A stretch of 31,343 nt of DNA, from the NCBI GenBank assembly GCA_031278395.1, contig JAITKM010000061.1:1-31343 (forward strand). Direction: 5' to 3'. The first letter of the stretch is position 1; every line of letters begins with the position of its first letter. The translations under genes were made by a program, and so were the position numbers. This document shows positions 14,505 to 21,516 of this stretch, in pieces. The notes below the pieces were generated by a model that saw nothing but the letters and a program-made list of their open reading frames with translations, did no database searches and was not told the origin of the DNA. Source of the stretch: Deltaproteobacteria bacterium (lineage in GTDB: Bacteria; Bdellovibrionota_C; UBA2361; SZUA-149; JAITKM01).

Positions 14505-16136
14505 TTATACCTCTTTTTCTACTGCAACAGTTGGTTCAGAATATGAGGCTTTAATTTCGGTTTTTAAATTTTCAAAAAATGTGGGTAGCATGGTAGCGCC
14601 ACAAACAATAGCTCCAGCTATAAATAATAACACCTCCAAAGTTATGTTACCATGTGCGGGCGTCTGGTTTTGGGGAACTGAAAATAACATGTTTGCCGCT
14701 GGTTTTTCCTCCGTTTCCAGCCTTTGGTTGGAAACACTTTCTTTTTTACTTTCTTCATCGGTTTCGCCGACACCTTGCTCAGAGAGGGAGGCGAAATAAG
14801 TCCCATTTTCCGAGGGAGAACTTTGCTGCGCAGCAGTGACTGGAGGGAGCGCTCGCAGCTGTGAGGTGATGCGTAAGACATTATTGGTTGTGTCGCTGAT
14901 TTTTTTATTGCTAGGCAGTAAGGTATTTTTTAATAAAGTTTTAGCGCTTTGAGCTAAATCTTCTGTTGGCTCATGAACTAAGCCGCAGTTGACTAATAAC
15001 GAGTAAGCAATCAGTTCTAAACAACTTCTAGTTTTACTGTTACACTCTGTATAAAATGTATTGCCTGATCCAATCCATTTAGTTCCTTTTAAATCAAAGG
15101 GTATTTCAGGATAGCTGAAAATCTCTTCGTGATAGTTGGGGTTTGCCCAGAGAAAGTCGAGAACGTCTTCTTTATTTAAGTCGGATTTATTTATATTGTT
15201 AATTAATACCTTAACTTCAAATTCACCTGGAGATTCAAATAAGTTGGACAACGTTTGATTTAATTGGTGAATTGAAGCGGGGTCGGTTGAAGTGATAAGT
15301 AAGTTAATATTGGCTCGTGATTGCAGAGCGAAATTTAAAATTCCTTCTGAATTATTACTATCAATAAGAACCATATCAAAACGTTTTTTGAGCGTTTCAA
15401 TTAAGGCTAAAGTTATTTCAAAACGTTGTGTGTCTCTGAGCCACAATTCACGAACATCAGTACCGCCGAGTGGAGATAAAAGCCCAGTAATGCCGTTTGG
15501 TGCAGTAACTAATAAATGTTCCAAAGCTATATGATCGGGCAAAGTGTTTTCTTTGAGTAGGGTAGTGTATTCTAAAGAGTTAGATTTGTCAGAGCCGATG
15601 TAATGTAAAAGCGATCCTGTGGGGGAAAGGTCAACAATGATTGCACGTTTCCCATATGCTGAAAACGCGTGAGCTAAGCTAGCCGTGATTGTTGAAACGC
15701 CTACGCCCCCTTTAGCTCCCAGCACGTTAATTAATGCGCCCGTAGTAGTAACTGAAATTTTTTTACTTAGGGCAAAGAGTTTATGTACTATCGTAACGGC
15801 TTTATCAGAAGCTGAAAATGTTTCGCAGGCATAGCTTTCAAATTTATTTAGATTTTTTAGGTTGTATAAATCTTCGTTTAAAAAAACGGCTTTGGGAATA
15901 TCAGGATAAACAGAATTAAGTTCTTTATACAGCAAAAGCGTAGCATCTATTTTATCTTTGGCGTAAAAACATAAAACATCGGGAGTAGAATTGACTAATA
16001 ACTCTTCGAGGGGCAGACTATAAATATCAACTTGTGGTTGACTTAAACTATCAAGTGCTGAGTCAAAAGCAGACTGCAATAGAATTTTTAACTCAGTCCG
16101 GTAGTCAATGTTCTTATCTATGCAAACGATTTTCAT
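14505..16136 (-). CDS. cpaE: CpaE/TadZ-like ATPase with C-terminal prepilin-like module
   Basis: MinD/ParA-type ATPase that places the Tad machine, normally at a cell pole. Residues 1-125 resemble an atypical receiver domain (MKIVCIDKNIDYRTELKILL), as in other CpaE/TadZ. The ATPase starts with the deviant Walker A GAKGGVGVST (140-149), then AIIVDLSPTGSLLHYIG and RFDMVLIDSNNS. CpaE usually ends near residue 400. Here a low-complexity linker (about 400-482) leads into a hydrophobic helix behind HGNITLE, a pattern like a prepilin cleavage site; see the entry at 14508-14690. The linker contains palindromic-repeat-like DNA. It is the first gene of the minus-strand Tad operon. No ribosome binding site stands close to the ATG; an AAGGAGG lies 28 nt upstream, inside a hairpin. 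Confidence 0.88.
   Translation of the reverse strand: MKIVCIDKNIDYRTELKILLQSAFDSALDSLSQPQVDIYSLPLEELLVNSTPDVLCFYAKDKIDATLLLYKELNSVYPDIPKAVFLNEDLYNLKNLNKFESYACETFSASDKAVTIVHKLFALSKKISVTTTGALINVLGAKGGVGVSTITASLAHAFSAYGKRAIIVDLSPTGSLLHYIGSDKSNSLEYTTLLKENTLPDHIALEHLLVTAPNGITGLLSPLGGTDVRELWLRDTQRFEITLALIETLKKRFDMVLIDSNNSEGILNFALQSRANINLLITSTDPASIHQLNQTLSNLFESPGEFEVKVLINNINKSDLNKEDVLDFLWANPNYHEEIFSYPEIPFDLKGTKWIGSGNTFYTECNSKTRSCLELIAYSLLVNCGLVHEPTEDLAQSAKTLLKNTLLPSNKKISDTTNNVLRITSQLRALPPVTAAQQSSPSENGTYFASLSEQGVGETDEESKKESVSNQRLETEEKPAANMLFSVPQNQTPAHGNITLEVLLFIAGAIVCGATMLPTFFENLKTEIKASYSEPTVAVEKEV
14508..14690 (-). other. Prepilin-like module at the C-terminus of CpaE
   Basis: The last 61 codons of cpaE begin with an in-frame ATG (residue 483) and read as a small prepilin: a 14-residue leader MLFSVPQNQTPAHG, then NITLEVLLFI with Glu at +5 (E501), a hydrophobic helix (LLFIAGAIVCGATML) and a charged tail. 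The site GN[IL][TA]LExxLFI closely matches the next gene, which has GNLALEQILFI. It may be a domain fused to CpaE or a separately started pilin: a GGAGG lies 17 nt before this ATG, which is too far for a normal start. No stop separates it from the ATPase. Confidence 0.55.
14771..14849. repeat. Palindromic-repeat-like segment inside the cpaE linker
   Basis: On the minus strand the segment starts CTCCCTCCAGTCACTGCTGC (14849-14830) and continues through GCGCAGCAAAG, TTCTCCCTCGG and GCCTCCCTCTC. It is richer in GC than the flanking gene. The first part matches the intergenic copy at 27593-27609 (CTCCCTCCGTCAGCTGC). It stays in frame, coding for the PPVTAAQQSSPSENG part of the linker. Confidence 0.5.
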
Positions 16137-16164
16137 ACTACTATCTAGTTTTGCACAATTTTTA

Positions 16165-16195
16165 ATACCTCCTTTATTTTAAAGAAAGGAGGTAT
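16165..16195. other. Stem-loop containing a Shine-Dalgarno-like arm
   Basis: ATACCTCCTTT (16165-16175) and AAAGGAGGTAT (16185-16195) are perfect 11-bp arms around a 9-nt loop. It lies between the Rrf2 gene and cpaE, both on the minus strand. On that strand the second arm reads AAAGGAGGTAT, 28 nt before the cpaE ATG. A T-run (GTTTTTTG) follows only on the plus strand, so a simple Rrf2 terminator is not certain. Confidence 0.6.
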
Positions 16196-16226
16196 GTTTT
16201 TTGTTTGGCGAAAAATTTAATAAGGA

Positions 16227-16673
16227 TTAAATATTATTTTTTTTAATCGCTGACAGTGGTTCCTCTGGACTATAGTCTTTTGCTTTTTCACATAGGTTAG
16301 CCAAGGAAAATTGTCTTAATGTGCTATGAAAAGAGCCTTCAATTTCTGTCCAAACCGAATTAATCAGATTAGCTAACGCTGGAGCATTTGTTGTATCCTC
16401 TTCTTGTAACTTTGGACGAAGGGCTAACATCACCGCCTCAAGTCTAATCTCGCTTGCTGGCTTAGCTAACGAATAACCGCCGCGAGGACCGCGTTTTCCT
16501 GTTACAACATCAGCCTGTCTTAATTTAGCAAAGATTTGCTCTAAAAATCGTTGAGGAATATGTTGTCTTTTTGCAATTTGCCTAACTTGAGCTGGACCGC
16601 CATTCAAGTTATAAGCAAGGTCAACAAGAGCCATAATACCGTATTGTTCTTCTCTGGAAAGCTTAACAGCCAT
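16227..16673 (-). CDS. Rrf2 family transcriptional regulator
   Basis: Winged-helix regulator of the Rrf2 family (IscR, CymR, NsrR). The N-terminus MAVKLSREEQYGIMALVDLA is the family start, followed by the recognition part QIAKRQHIPQRFLEQIFAKL and the wing KRGPRGGYSLAKP. The C-terminal dimer helix continues to residue 148. The three-cysteine cluster that holds Fe-S in IscR is absent: only one Cys is visible, in SLANLCEKAKD. An IscR-type cluster is therefore unlikely, and a CymR-like cysteine-metabolism or other role is possible. Target genes are not apparent; the next gene on the strand is cpaE, so regulation of the Tad operon is conceivable but unproven. A 14-bp inverted repeat lies upstream. 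Confidence 0.9.
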   Translation of the reverse strand: MAVKLSREEQYGIMALVDLAYNLNGGPAQVRQIAKRQHIPQRFLEQIFAKLRQADVVTGKRGPRGGYSLAKPASEIRLEAVMLALRPKLQEEDTTNAPALANLINSVWTEIEGSFHSTLRQFSLANLCEKAKDYSPEEPLSAIKKNNI

Positions 16674-16723
16674 AAATTCGTACCCTTAAATTAAAGATTA
16701 TTAAATAAATCAAAAACTAACTT

Positions 16724-16769
16724 AAAAAATATTCAAAAATTTTTTATAAAAAATCTTTGAATATTTTTT
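16724..16769. repeat. 14-bp inverted repeat upstream of the Rrf2 gene
   Basis: AAAAAATATTCAAA (16724-16737) and TTTGAATATTTTTT (16756-16769) are perfect complements with an 18-nt spacer, 51-96 nt upstream of the Rrf2 start. It could be an operator or a terminator-like structure. Further right, ATGATGAGTCATCAT (16845-16859) is a 15-bp palindrome. The rest of 16674-17024 is AT-rich with no gene seen. Confidence 0.55.
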
Positions 16770-17024
16770 ATCGAAAATGCTTGAACACAAATTCAATACT
16801 ACTCCTCTTTAAACAGCTAAAAATAAGCCTTAGAGTAAATTAGTATGATGAGTCATCATCAAACAGGTGCGTATTTAGCTTATATGACTATAATAATCAA
16901 ATTTTCACGAAAAAAAATGTAACTATTGTAAAATACACGAGAAATATGGGTAAAATAATAAGTAAGAGGAAGTTATTTAGCAGTTATATTTAGATTAAAT
17001 TTTAAATTTTTTTATTGCTTATAT

Positions 17025-17108
17025 TGCCACGAGAGAGACTCGAACTCTCACACAATTGCTTGCATACGGACCTGAACCGTACCTGTCTACCAATTCCAGC
17101 ATCATGGC
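17025..17108 (-). tRNA. tRNA-Leu(CAG)
   Basis: Cloverleaf on the minus strand: acceptor GCCATGA with TCGTGGC, D arm GCTGGAATTGGTAGACAGG, anticodon stem TACGG/CCGTA with loop TTCAGGT, giving anticodon CAG (17074-17072). A long variable arm is as expected for Leu, and the T arm is GAGAGTTCGAGTCTCTC. The discriminator is A; CCA is not encoded. It decodes CUG. Confidence 0.95.
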
Positions 17109-17122
17109 GTAAAGTGTGTGTA

Positions 17123-17150
17123 TACATAGCAAATAAAAATATGATGTCAA
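17123..17150 (-). promoter_or_regulatory. Promoter of tRNA-Leu
   Basis: On the minus strand, consensus TTGACA (17150-17145), a 16-nt spacer and TATGTA (17128-17123), ending 14 nt before the tRNA 5' end. Confidence 0.65.
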
Positions 17151-17166
17151 GATTGTATTTTTTTTG

Positions 17167-17183
17167 GTAGCTCTCTGGTCTCT
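17167..17183 (+). repeat. Interspersed repeat fragment
   Basis: GTAGCTCTCTGGTCTCT, 16 of 17 bases identical to the minus strand of 1914-1898. Confidence 0.45.
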
Positions 17184-17199
17184 AAATAGTCTCTAAATT

Positions 17200-17242
17200 C
17201 TACTACCCAGCATTTTTTGCGTAGCAAAAAGCTAGGTAGTAG
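17200..17242. repeat. 43-bp imperfect palindrome
   Basis: CTACTACCCAGC (17200-17211) faces GCTAGGTAGTAG (17231-17242) with one mismatch. Between them TTTTTTGC and GCAAAAA pair around a GTA turn. The whole forms one long hairpin between tRNA-Leu and the VWA gene. It may be a repetitive-element copy; no gene ends into it. Confidence 0.65.
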
Positions 17243-17324
17243 ATAAAATCCTTAGAAACCGGACGAGCGCAGCTTTTTTTAAAAAGGTGAATTAGGGGAA
17301 ATTTTAAAATTTAAAATTTAAATT

Positions 17325-19934
17325 ATGAATTATGAATTGAACTTTATTCATGTTGGTTATCTTTGGTTTATTTTACCTGTTCTAGCTTTGAGTAGCTTGA
17401 TTATTTGGAAAACAAAAACGAAATTTATATCAAATTTAATTAGGTTTTTAATTTTGGTTTTGTTAATCCTTGCTCTGGCTGAACCATATCGCACTACAGA
17501 GAAACAAAGTGAGCATATAACAGCATTACTTGATGTATCTTATAGTATTTCTACCTCTGGGCAGGCTGAATTAATTTCAACTTTAGAGAATTTTCTTAAA
17601 AATTTAAAACACAGCGAATTAAAACTTAAATTAATTCCTTTTGCTAAGTATCCGCAAGAGCAGGCAATTGTGATGGAGCAACTAGAAGACCTTGTGCCAG
17701 CTCTGAAATCCGCTCAAAATATGTTTAAGCGTTTAGATACGAGCGAAACTAATCTCAGTCGGGCGCTAACTAAAGCTATAGCTAACTCAGATACAACTTC
17801 AATTTTGCTTTTGTCTGATGGTTTTGAAACTCAAGGTAATGCTAAAGTTGTTGCTCAAAATGCGAAAAATAGTGGAGTTAGAATTTTTCCGCTTATTCCA
17901 GACGAGAAGTTTTTTTTAAAACAAGAAGTCAGTATTGCAGCTTTGGATTTGCCTTTAGTCTCAACTAGCGGCGACAAAGTAACTCTAAGAACTACAGTCC
18001 GAAATTCTCTTAATCGTGCGCTGAGTGGAAGTCTTGAAATTTTTTTAAATGACCAAAAAGTCGAGACAGCTAAGCTTAATTTTCCAGCTGCTCAAGAAAA
18101 ATTGTTAACCACTGAACTGCCAGAGTTAAAAGGCGGTATTTATAAAGTAACGGCTAAATTAAAGGCTGAAAACTTTAATGACGAGATTTATAAATGGATT
18201 TCAACTAAGGAAAAGGAACAAGTTTTATTACTTAGTGGTTCCGTTGCCGAGCATAAATTACTAGAACAGATTTTAACTCTTAAAGGCTATGCTCTCAAGG
18301 GTATTGTGGCGGGTCAGACAGCAATTCCAACTGTTTTTAAAAATTTTTCAACTATTATTTTAAATAATATTAGTAACCAACAATTGCCAGGTGACTTTTT
18401 ACTAAACCTCAAAAGATATGTTCAAGATGGTGGTGGCTTAATTATAATTGGTGGCGATAAAAGTTTTGGTCTCGGTGGTTATCTGGGAACACTGCTTGAA
18501 GAAATTTCTCCGCTTAAATTTGTGCCGCCGCAAACTACCAAAAAAAATTTAAATACTGCGCTAATTTTATTGTTAGATAAATCTCGAAGTATGGTTGAGC
18601 AAAATCGAATTTTAGCGGCAAAAAATGCGGCGTTAGCTTCAATCGAGGCGCTCAAGCCTAACGATTATATCGGAGTTATTGGATTTGATTCGACGCCGTT
18701 TGTGGTGCTTAGCTTAGACAAAGTTTCGAGTGTTAAGGAAATAGCCGAAAGGCGGATTAGAAATTTAACTGCTTCTGGTGGCACTAATCCGTTTTCGGCG
18801 CTTTCTAATGCGCGGGCTCAATTGCAAAATGTAGCTGCAGGTAGAAAGCATATTATTCTAATGAGCGACGGTCAATTTCCGTTAGAAGGCACAAAGTATG
18901 TAGACGAAATTGCTAGAATTAACCAAGCTGGTATTACTCTTTCTACAGTAGCGCTGGGGCTTGATGTTGATGTGCCATTTTTAAAAATGATGGCAGAAAA
19001 TGGCAAGGGCGCATTTTATCAATCTGCAGATCCTAATGCTTTGCCTCAAATTTTTTTAAAAGACATAAAAATTGTTACGGGTGAGAAAACCATGAATGAG
19101 GATCGGGAATTTTTAGTGCAGCCTGGACCAAGTGGATTACTTTCTAGTAAGACAACAGGGCAGCCGTCATTATTAGGTTTTGTGGAAACCGTAGCTAAAG
19201 CTGGTGCGAATTTGGAGTTGACAATTAAGAAGGAAAATAAGGCTTATCCGTTATTAGCTAGTTGGAAATTTGGCAAGGGGATGGTGTTAGCTTTTACTTC
19301 GGATGCGACTAATCGTTGGGCAATACCTTGGTTGAGGTGGAAGCAGTTTGTTGTGTTTTGGACAGATTTATTGAATGTGGCGAAAGCTACAATGGCAACT
19401 TCCAAACAACTTGATTTTGACTTGAGGTATTCGATAAATCGGCAAGCAATAGATTTTGATTTGTCAATTTTTGATAGTGAGTTGGAGAATAAATCTGCAC
19501 CGAGTGTGGTTGCGAGTATAAAAGATCCGACTACTGTAACCAAGAAAGTGTTATTTATACCTAATAAAAAAGGGCGTTTTGTTGCGACGTTGGAGGGGGC
19601 TAAGCCTGGTGATTATGAAGTGCAAATAAAATATGGAGATGTTGATTTGCCAAAATTAAAAATTATGGTGAGTGGTGATTTGTTAGCTGAAAATCAGGGG
19701 CGTGGGATTAATGTTCAGAATTTATCGGCATTGGCTTTTAATTCTGGCGGCAAAGTTAATCCTAGTTTAGCTGATGTGCAGGTCAGCAGTAAGATTGTGT
19801 CGCAAAGCGAATCTTGGTTTGTGTTATTAGTTTTGGTTGCGTTTGCTTTAATTTTTATTGAGGCTTTTATTCGCGAGTCGAATGTTAAGCTGCTGTTCAA
19901 TATTATGCTTTCCAAGACTTTAAAATCCAAGTAA
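17325..19934 (+). CDS. Large membrane protein with two VWA domains and a GATase-like domain
   Basis: An 869-residue protein. Two helices near the N-terminus (about 11-29 and 34-53) anchor it. A first von Willebrand A domain has a MIDAS-like D70-V-S-Y-S (LLDVSYSIS). A middle region (about 300-400) with YVQDGGGLIIIGGDKSFGLG resembles the glutamine-amidotransferase-like fold found in such proteins. A second VWA has the canonical D418-K-S-R-S and later a TASGGTNP block. A beta-rich domain and a final transmembrane helix (about 838-858) follow. Related proteins are often encoded near MoxR ATPases or BatA/B genes, but none is present here. The role is unknown; protein-protein or metal-dependent assembly at the membrane is plausible. 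ATG 17325 has no near ribosome binding site; a stop upstream prevents extension. Confidence 0.85.
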   Translation: MNYELNFIHVGYLWFILPVLALSSLIIWKTKTKFISNLIRFLILVLLILALAEPYRTTEKQSEHITALLDVSYSISTSGQAELISTLENFLKNLKHSELKLKLIPFAKYPQEQAIVMEQLEDLVPALKSAQNMFKRLDTSETNLSRALTKAIANSDTTSILLLSDGFETQGNAKVVAQNAKNSGVRIFPLIPDEKFFLKQEVSIAALDLPLVSTSGDKVTLRTTVRNSLNRALSGSLEIFLNDQKVETAKLNFPAAQEKLLTTELPELKGGIYKVTAKLKAENFNDEIYKWISTKEKEQVLLLSGSVAEHKLLEQILTLKGYALKGIVAGQTAIPTVFKNFSTIILNNISNQQLPGDFLLNLKRYVQDGGGLIIIGGDKSFGLGGYLGTLLEEISPLKFVPPQTTKKNLNTALILLLDKSRSMVEQNRILAAKNAALASIEALKPNDYIGVIGFDSTPFVVLSLDKVSSVKEIAERRIRNLTASGGTNPFSALSNARAQLQNVAAGRKHIILMSDGQFPLEGTKYVDEIARINQAGITLSTVALGLDVDVPFLKMMAENGKGAFYQSADPNALPQIFLKDIKIVTGEKTMNEDREFLVQPGPSGLLSSKTTGQPSLLGFVETVAKAGANLELTIKKENKAYPLLASWKFGKGMVLAFTSDATNRWAIPWLRWKQFVVFWTDLLNVAKATMATSKQLDFDLRYSINRQAIDFDLSIFDSELENKSAPSVVASIKDPTTVTKKVLFIPNKKGRFVATLEGAKPGDYEVQIKYGDVDLPKLKIMVSGDLLAENQGRGINVQNLSALAFNSGGKVNPSLADVQVSSKIVSQSESWFVLLVLVAFALIFIEAFIRESNVKLLFNIMLSKTLKSK

Positions 19935-19989
19935 CATTTTTTGGATTTTTTATTCTTTCAAAAACCAACAGCATTTATGTATAAGTTTT

Positions 19990-20043
19990 CTCATAATCTC
20001 TTCTTTCCTCTATTATATTATAGAGGAAGGAGGAGATTATGAG
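19990..20043 (+). terminator. Long 24-bp hairpin after the VWA gene
   Basis: The 24-nt arms 19990-20013 (starting CTCATAATCTCTTC) and 20020-20043 (ending GGAGGAGATTATGAG) pair around the loop TATATT. Only two positions are not Watson-Crick, and both are U-G pairs in plus-strand RNA but would be A-C mismatches in minus-strand RNA. This fits a structure acting in the VWA transcript, as terminator, 3' stabiliser or RNase III substrate. The following T-run (20048-20052) is not adjacent. Confidence 0.6.
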
Positions 20044-20077
20044 ACTGTTTTTATATAGAAAAATTTTTCGCACTTTG

Positions 20078-20110
20078 TGATTGATGATGATGCATAGGGT
20101 TATTTTTAAG
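20078..20110 (+). repeat. Intergenic repeat, copy 1
   Basis: It opens TGATTGATGATGATGCAT and continues AGGGTTATTTTTAAG. It resembles 24615-24644 apart from a 3-base insertion and a few changes. It lies in the 19935-20494 gap upstream of the alpha operon, which also holds the long hairpin, the repeat fragment at 20195 and a possible promoter. Confidence 0.5.
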
Positions 20111-20194
20111 CATAAATTGAAGTGGAAATGTTTTTAAATTTTCAACGATTAAGTAAAAATTTTAGCATTTTTTTAGGACCTAAAAATTATAGCT

Positions 20195-20212
20195 AAAAGT
20201 AACCCCATACCA
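20195..20212 (-). repeat. Interspersed repeat fragment
   Basis: AAAAGTAACCCCATACCA, like the start of the 1878 copy with one base change. Confidence 0.45.
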
Positions 20213-20302
20213 TAAAATACCTCGAATAACTTCTTTATTTTATTGATATTTATTAAAAATGAACAACTATAAAGAAAAAAGAACAGATTTTTGGTTTTGT
20301 TG

Positions 20303-20331
20303 TTGACTTTATTAATAATTTAATACATAAG
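20303..20331 (+). promoter_or_regulatory. Possible promoter of the alpha operon
   Basis: TTGACT (20303-20308), a 17-nt spacer and CATAAG (20326-20331), or TACATA (20324-20329) with a 15-nt spacer. It leaves a leader of about 160 nt before rpmJ, with the small hairpin AACAGG/CCTGTT (20444-20461), where feedback by a ribosomal protein would be possible. The -10 is weak. Confidence 0.35.
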
Positions 20332-20494
20332 ACCTCCCCACAAAGCCTATTTTTAAATAAATTAAAGTGTGTTTGTTCAAACTAGTTGTTAGTGAGGTTA
20401 TCTTTAATTATTAAAAAATTTTAAAAATTATTAAAGACAAAGAACAGGTTTTTTCCTGTTGTGGGTGGATTTATTTGCTAATCATAAGGTGTGT

Positions 20495-20611
20495 ATGAAA
20501 GTTAGAGCGTCAGTAAAAAAAATGTGTGAGTATTGTCGTGTAATTAAACGTCGAGGTGTGGTCTATATAATTTGTAGTCGTTCACCAAAACATAAACAAA
20601 GACAAGGGTAA
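20495..20611 (+). CDS. rpmJ: 50S ribosomal protein L36
   Basis: A 38-residue ribosomal protein of the large subunit: [20 protein letters not shown], then [18 protein letters not shown]. The zinc-ribbon ligands C11, C14, C27 and H32 are all present ([13 protein letters not shown]), so this is the zinc-binding form. Position directly before rpsM is the conserved bacterial order. AAGGTGTGT precedes the ATG, with AAGG about 6 nt upstream as ribosome binding site. It is likely the first gene of the operon in this organism, since no infA, map, adk or secY precedes it here. Confidence 0.95.
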   Translation: MKVRASVKKMCEYCRVIKRRGVVYIICSRSPKHKQRQG

Positions 20612-20642
20612 TTTAATTTTAACGGAGTAAGCGAAAAATAAT

Positions 20643-21026
20643 ATGGCACGTATTGCTGGTATAGACCTACCAAAAAATAAACGAATCGAAATTGCACTTA
20701 CTTATATAGTTGGCGTCGGTAAAACAACAGCTAAAAAAGTATTAACAGAGGCAAAAGTTAATTCAAATTTGAGAACAGAGGCTTTAACTGAGGAACAAGT
20801 TGGTGAGATTAGAAAAGTTCTTGAGTCTAATCATCCAGTCGAAGGCGATGTGCGCAGGCAAGTATCTCAAAGCATTAAAAGATTAATGGATCTTGGAACT
20901 TTTCGTGGCTTACGCCACAGGAAAGGACTTCCTGTCAGAGGGCAGAGAACTAGAACTAATTCCAGAACTCGTAAGGGACCACGAAAGGCGGCAATTGCGG
21001 GAAAGAAAACTCCAGGGAAAAAATAA
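20643..21026 (+). CDS. rpsM: 30S ribosomal protein S13
   Basis: Small-subunit head protein that contacts the P-site tRNA and 16S rRNA. It is complete at 127 aa, starting [20 protein letters not shown], with the [11 protein letters not shown] helix-hairpin-helix and the basic tail [20 protein letters not shown], then [19 protein letters not shown]. It lies 31 bp after rpmJ and 27 bp before rpsK. GGAG (20623-20626) is 16 nt upstream of the ATG, farther than usual. Confidence 0.98.
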   Translation: MARIAGIDLPKNKRIEIALTYIVGVGKTTAKKVLTEAKVNSNLRTEALTEEQVGEIRKVLESNHPVEGDVRRQVSQSIKRLMDLGTFRGLRHRKGLPVRGQRTRTNSRTRKGPRKAAIAGKKTPGKK

Positions 21027-21053
21027 TCAAGAATATTGTGAATTAATATAACT

Positions 21054-21461
21054 ATGGCTGATAATAAAAAATCAAATACTGCTCAAGCAGGAAAGAAAAA
21101 ACAAAAAAAGAAAAATATACCAATGGGCATAGCTCATATCCATGCAACTTTTAATAATACCATTGTTACCATGACCGATATGAATGGTAATGTTATTTCT
21201 TGGTCAAGCGCTGGTTCACATGGATTTAAAGGTTCAAGAAAAGCTACTCCTTTTGCCGCACAAATTACTGCGCAAGCAGCGGCACAAGTAGCTGTTGAAA
21301 ATGGAATGCGCACAGCTAATGTTTGGCTAAATGGTCCTGGATCTGGGCGTGAGTCTGCTTTACGGGCAATTCAAAGCGCAGGAATTAATGTAGCGATTAT
21401 TAAGGACTTGACGCCAATTCCGCATAACGGCTGTCGTCCAAGAAAACGTCGTAGAGTATAA
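21054..21461 (+). CDS. rpsK: 30S ribosomal protein S11
   Basis: Small-subunit platform protein near the mRNA exit and Shine-Dalgarno helix. The core begins [18 protein letters not shown] and has [36 protein letters not shown] and the C-terminal [16 protein letters not shown], all hallmark blocks. It is 135 aa, with a Lys-rich N-terminal tail ([17 protein letters not shown]). Third gene of the alpha operon. Confidence 0.98.
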   Translation: MADNKKSNTAQAGKKKQKKKNIPMGIAHIHATFNNTIVTMTDMNGNVISWSSAGSHGFKGSRKATPFAAQITAQAAAQVAVENGMRTANVWLNGPGSGRESALRAIQSAGINVAIIKDLTPIPHNGCRPRKRRRV

Positions 21462-21516
21462 GTTTGTAGAAATTTTATATTGTTGTAAATTTATTTTGTT
21501 AGGAGGAACTTAAATA

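Noticed and set aside
14581-14881. Short ORFs on both strands over the end of cpaE
   Set aside because: No motif or ribosome binding site; the cpaE frame carries the recognisable module.
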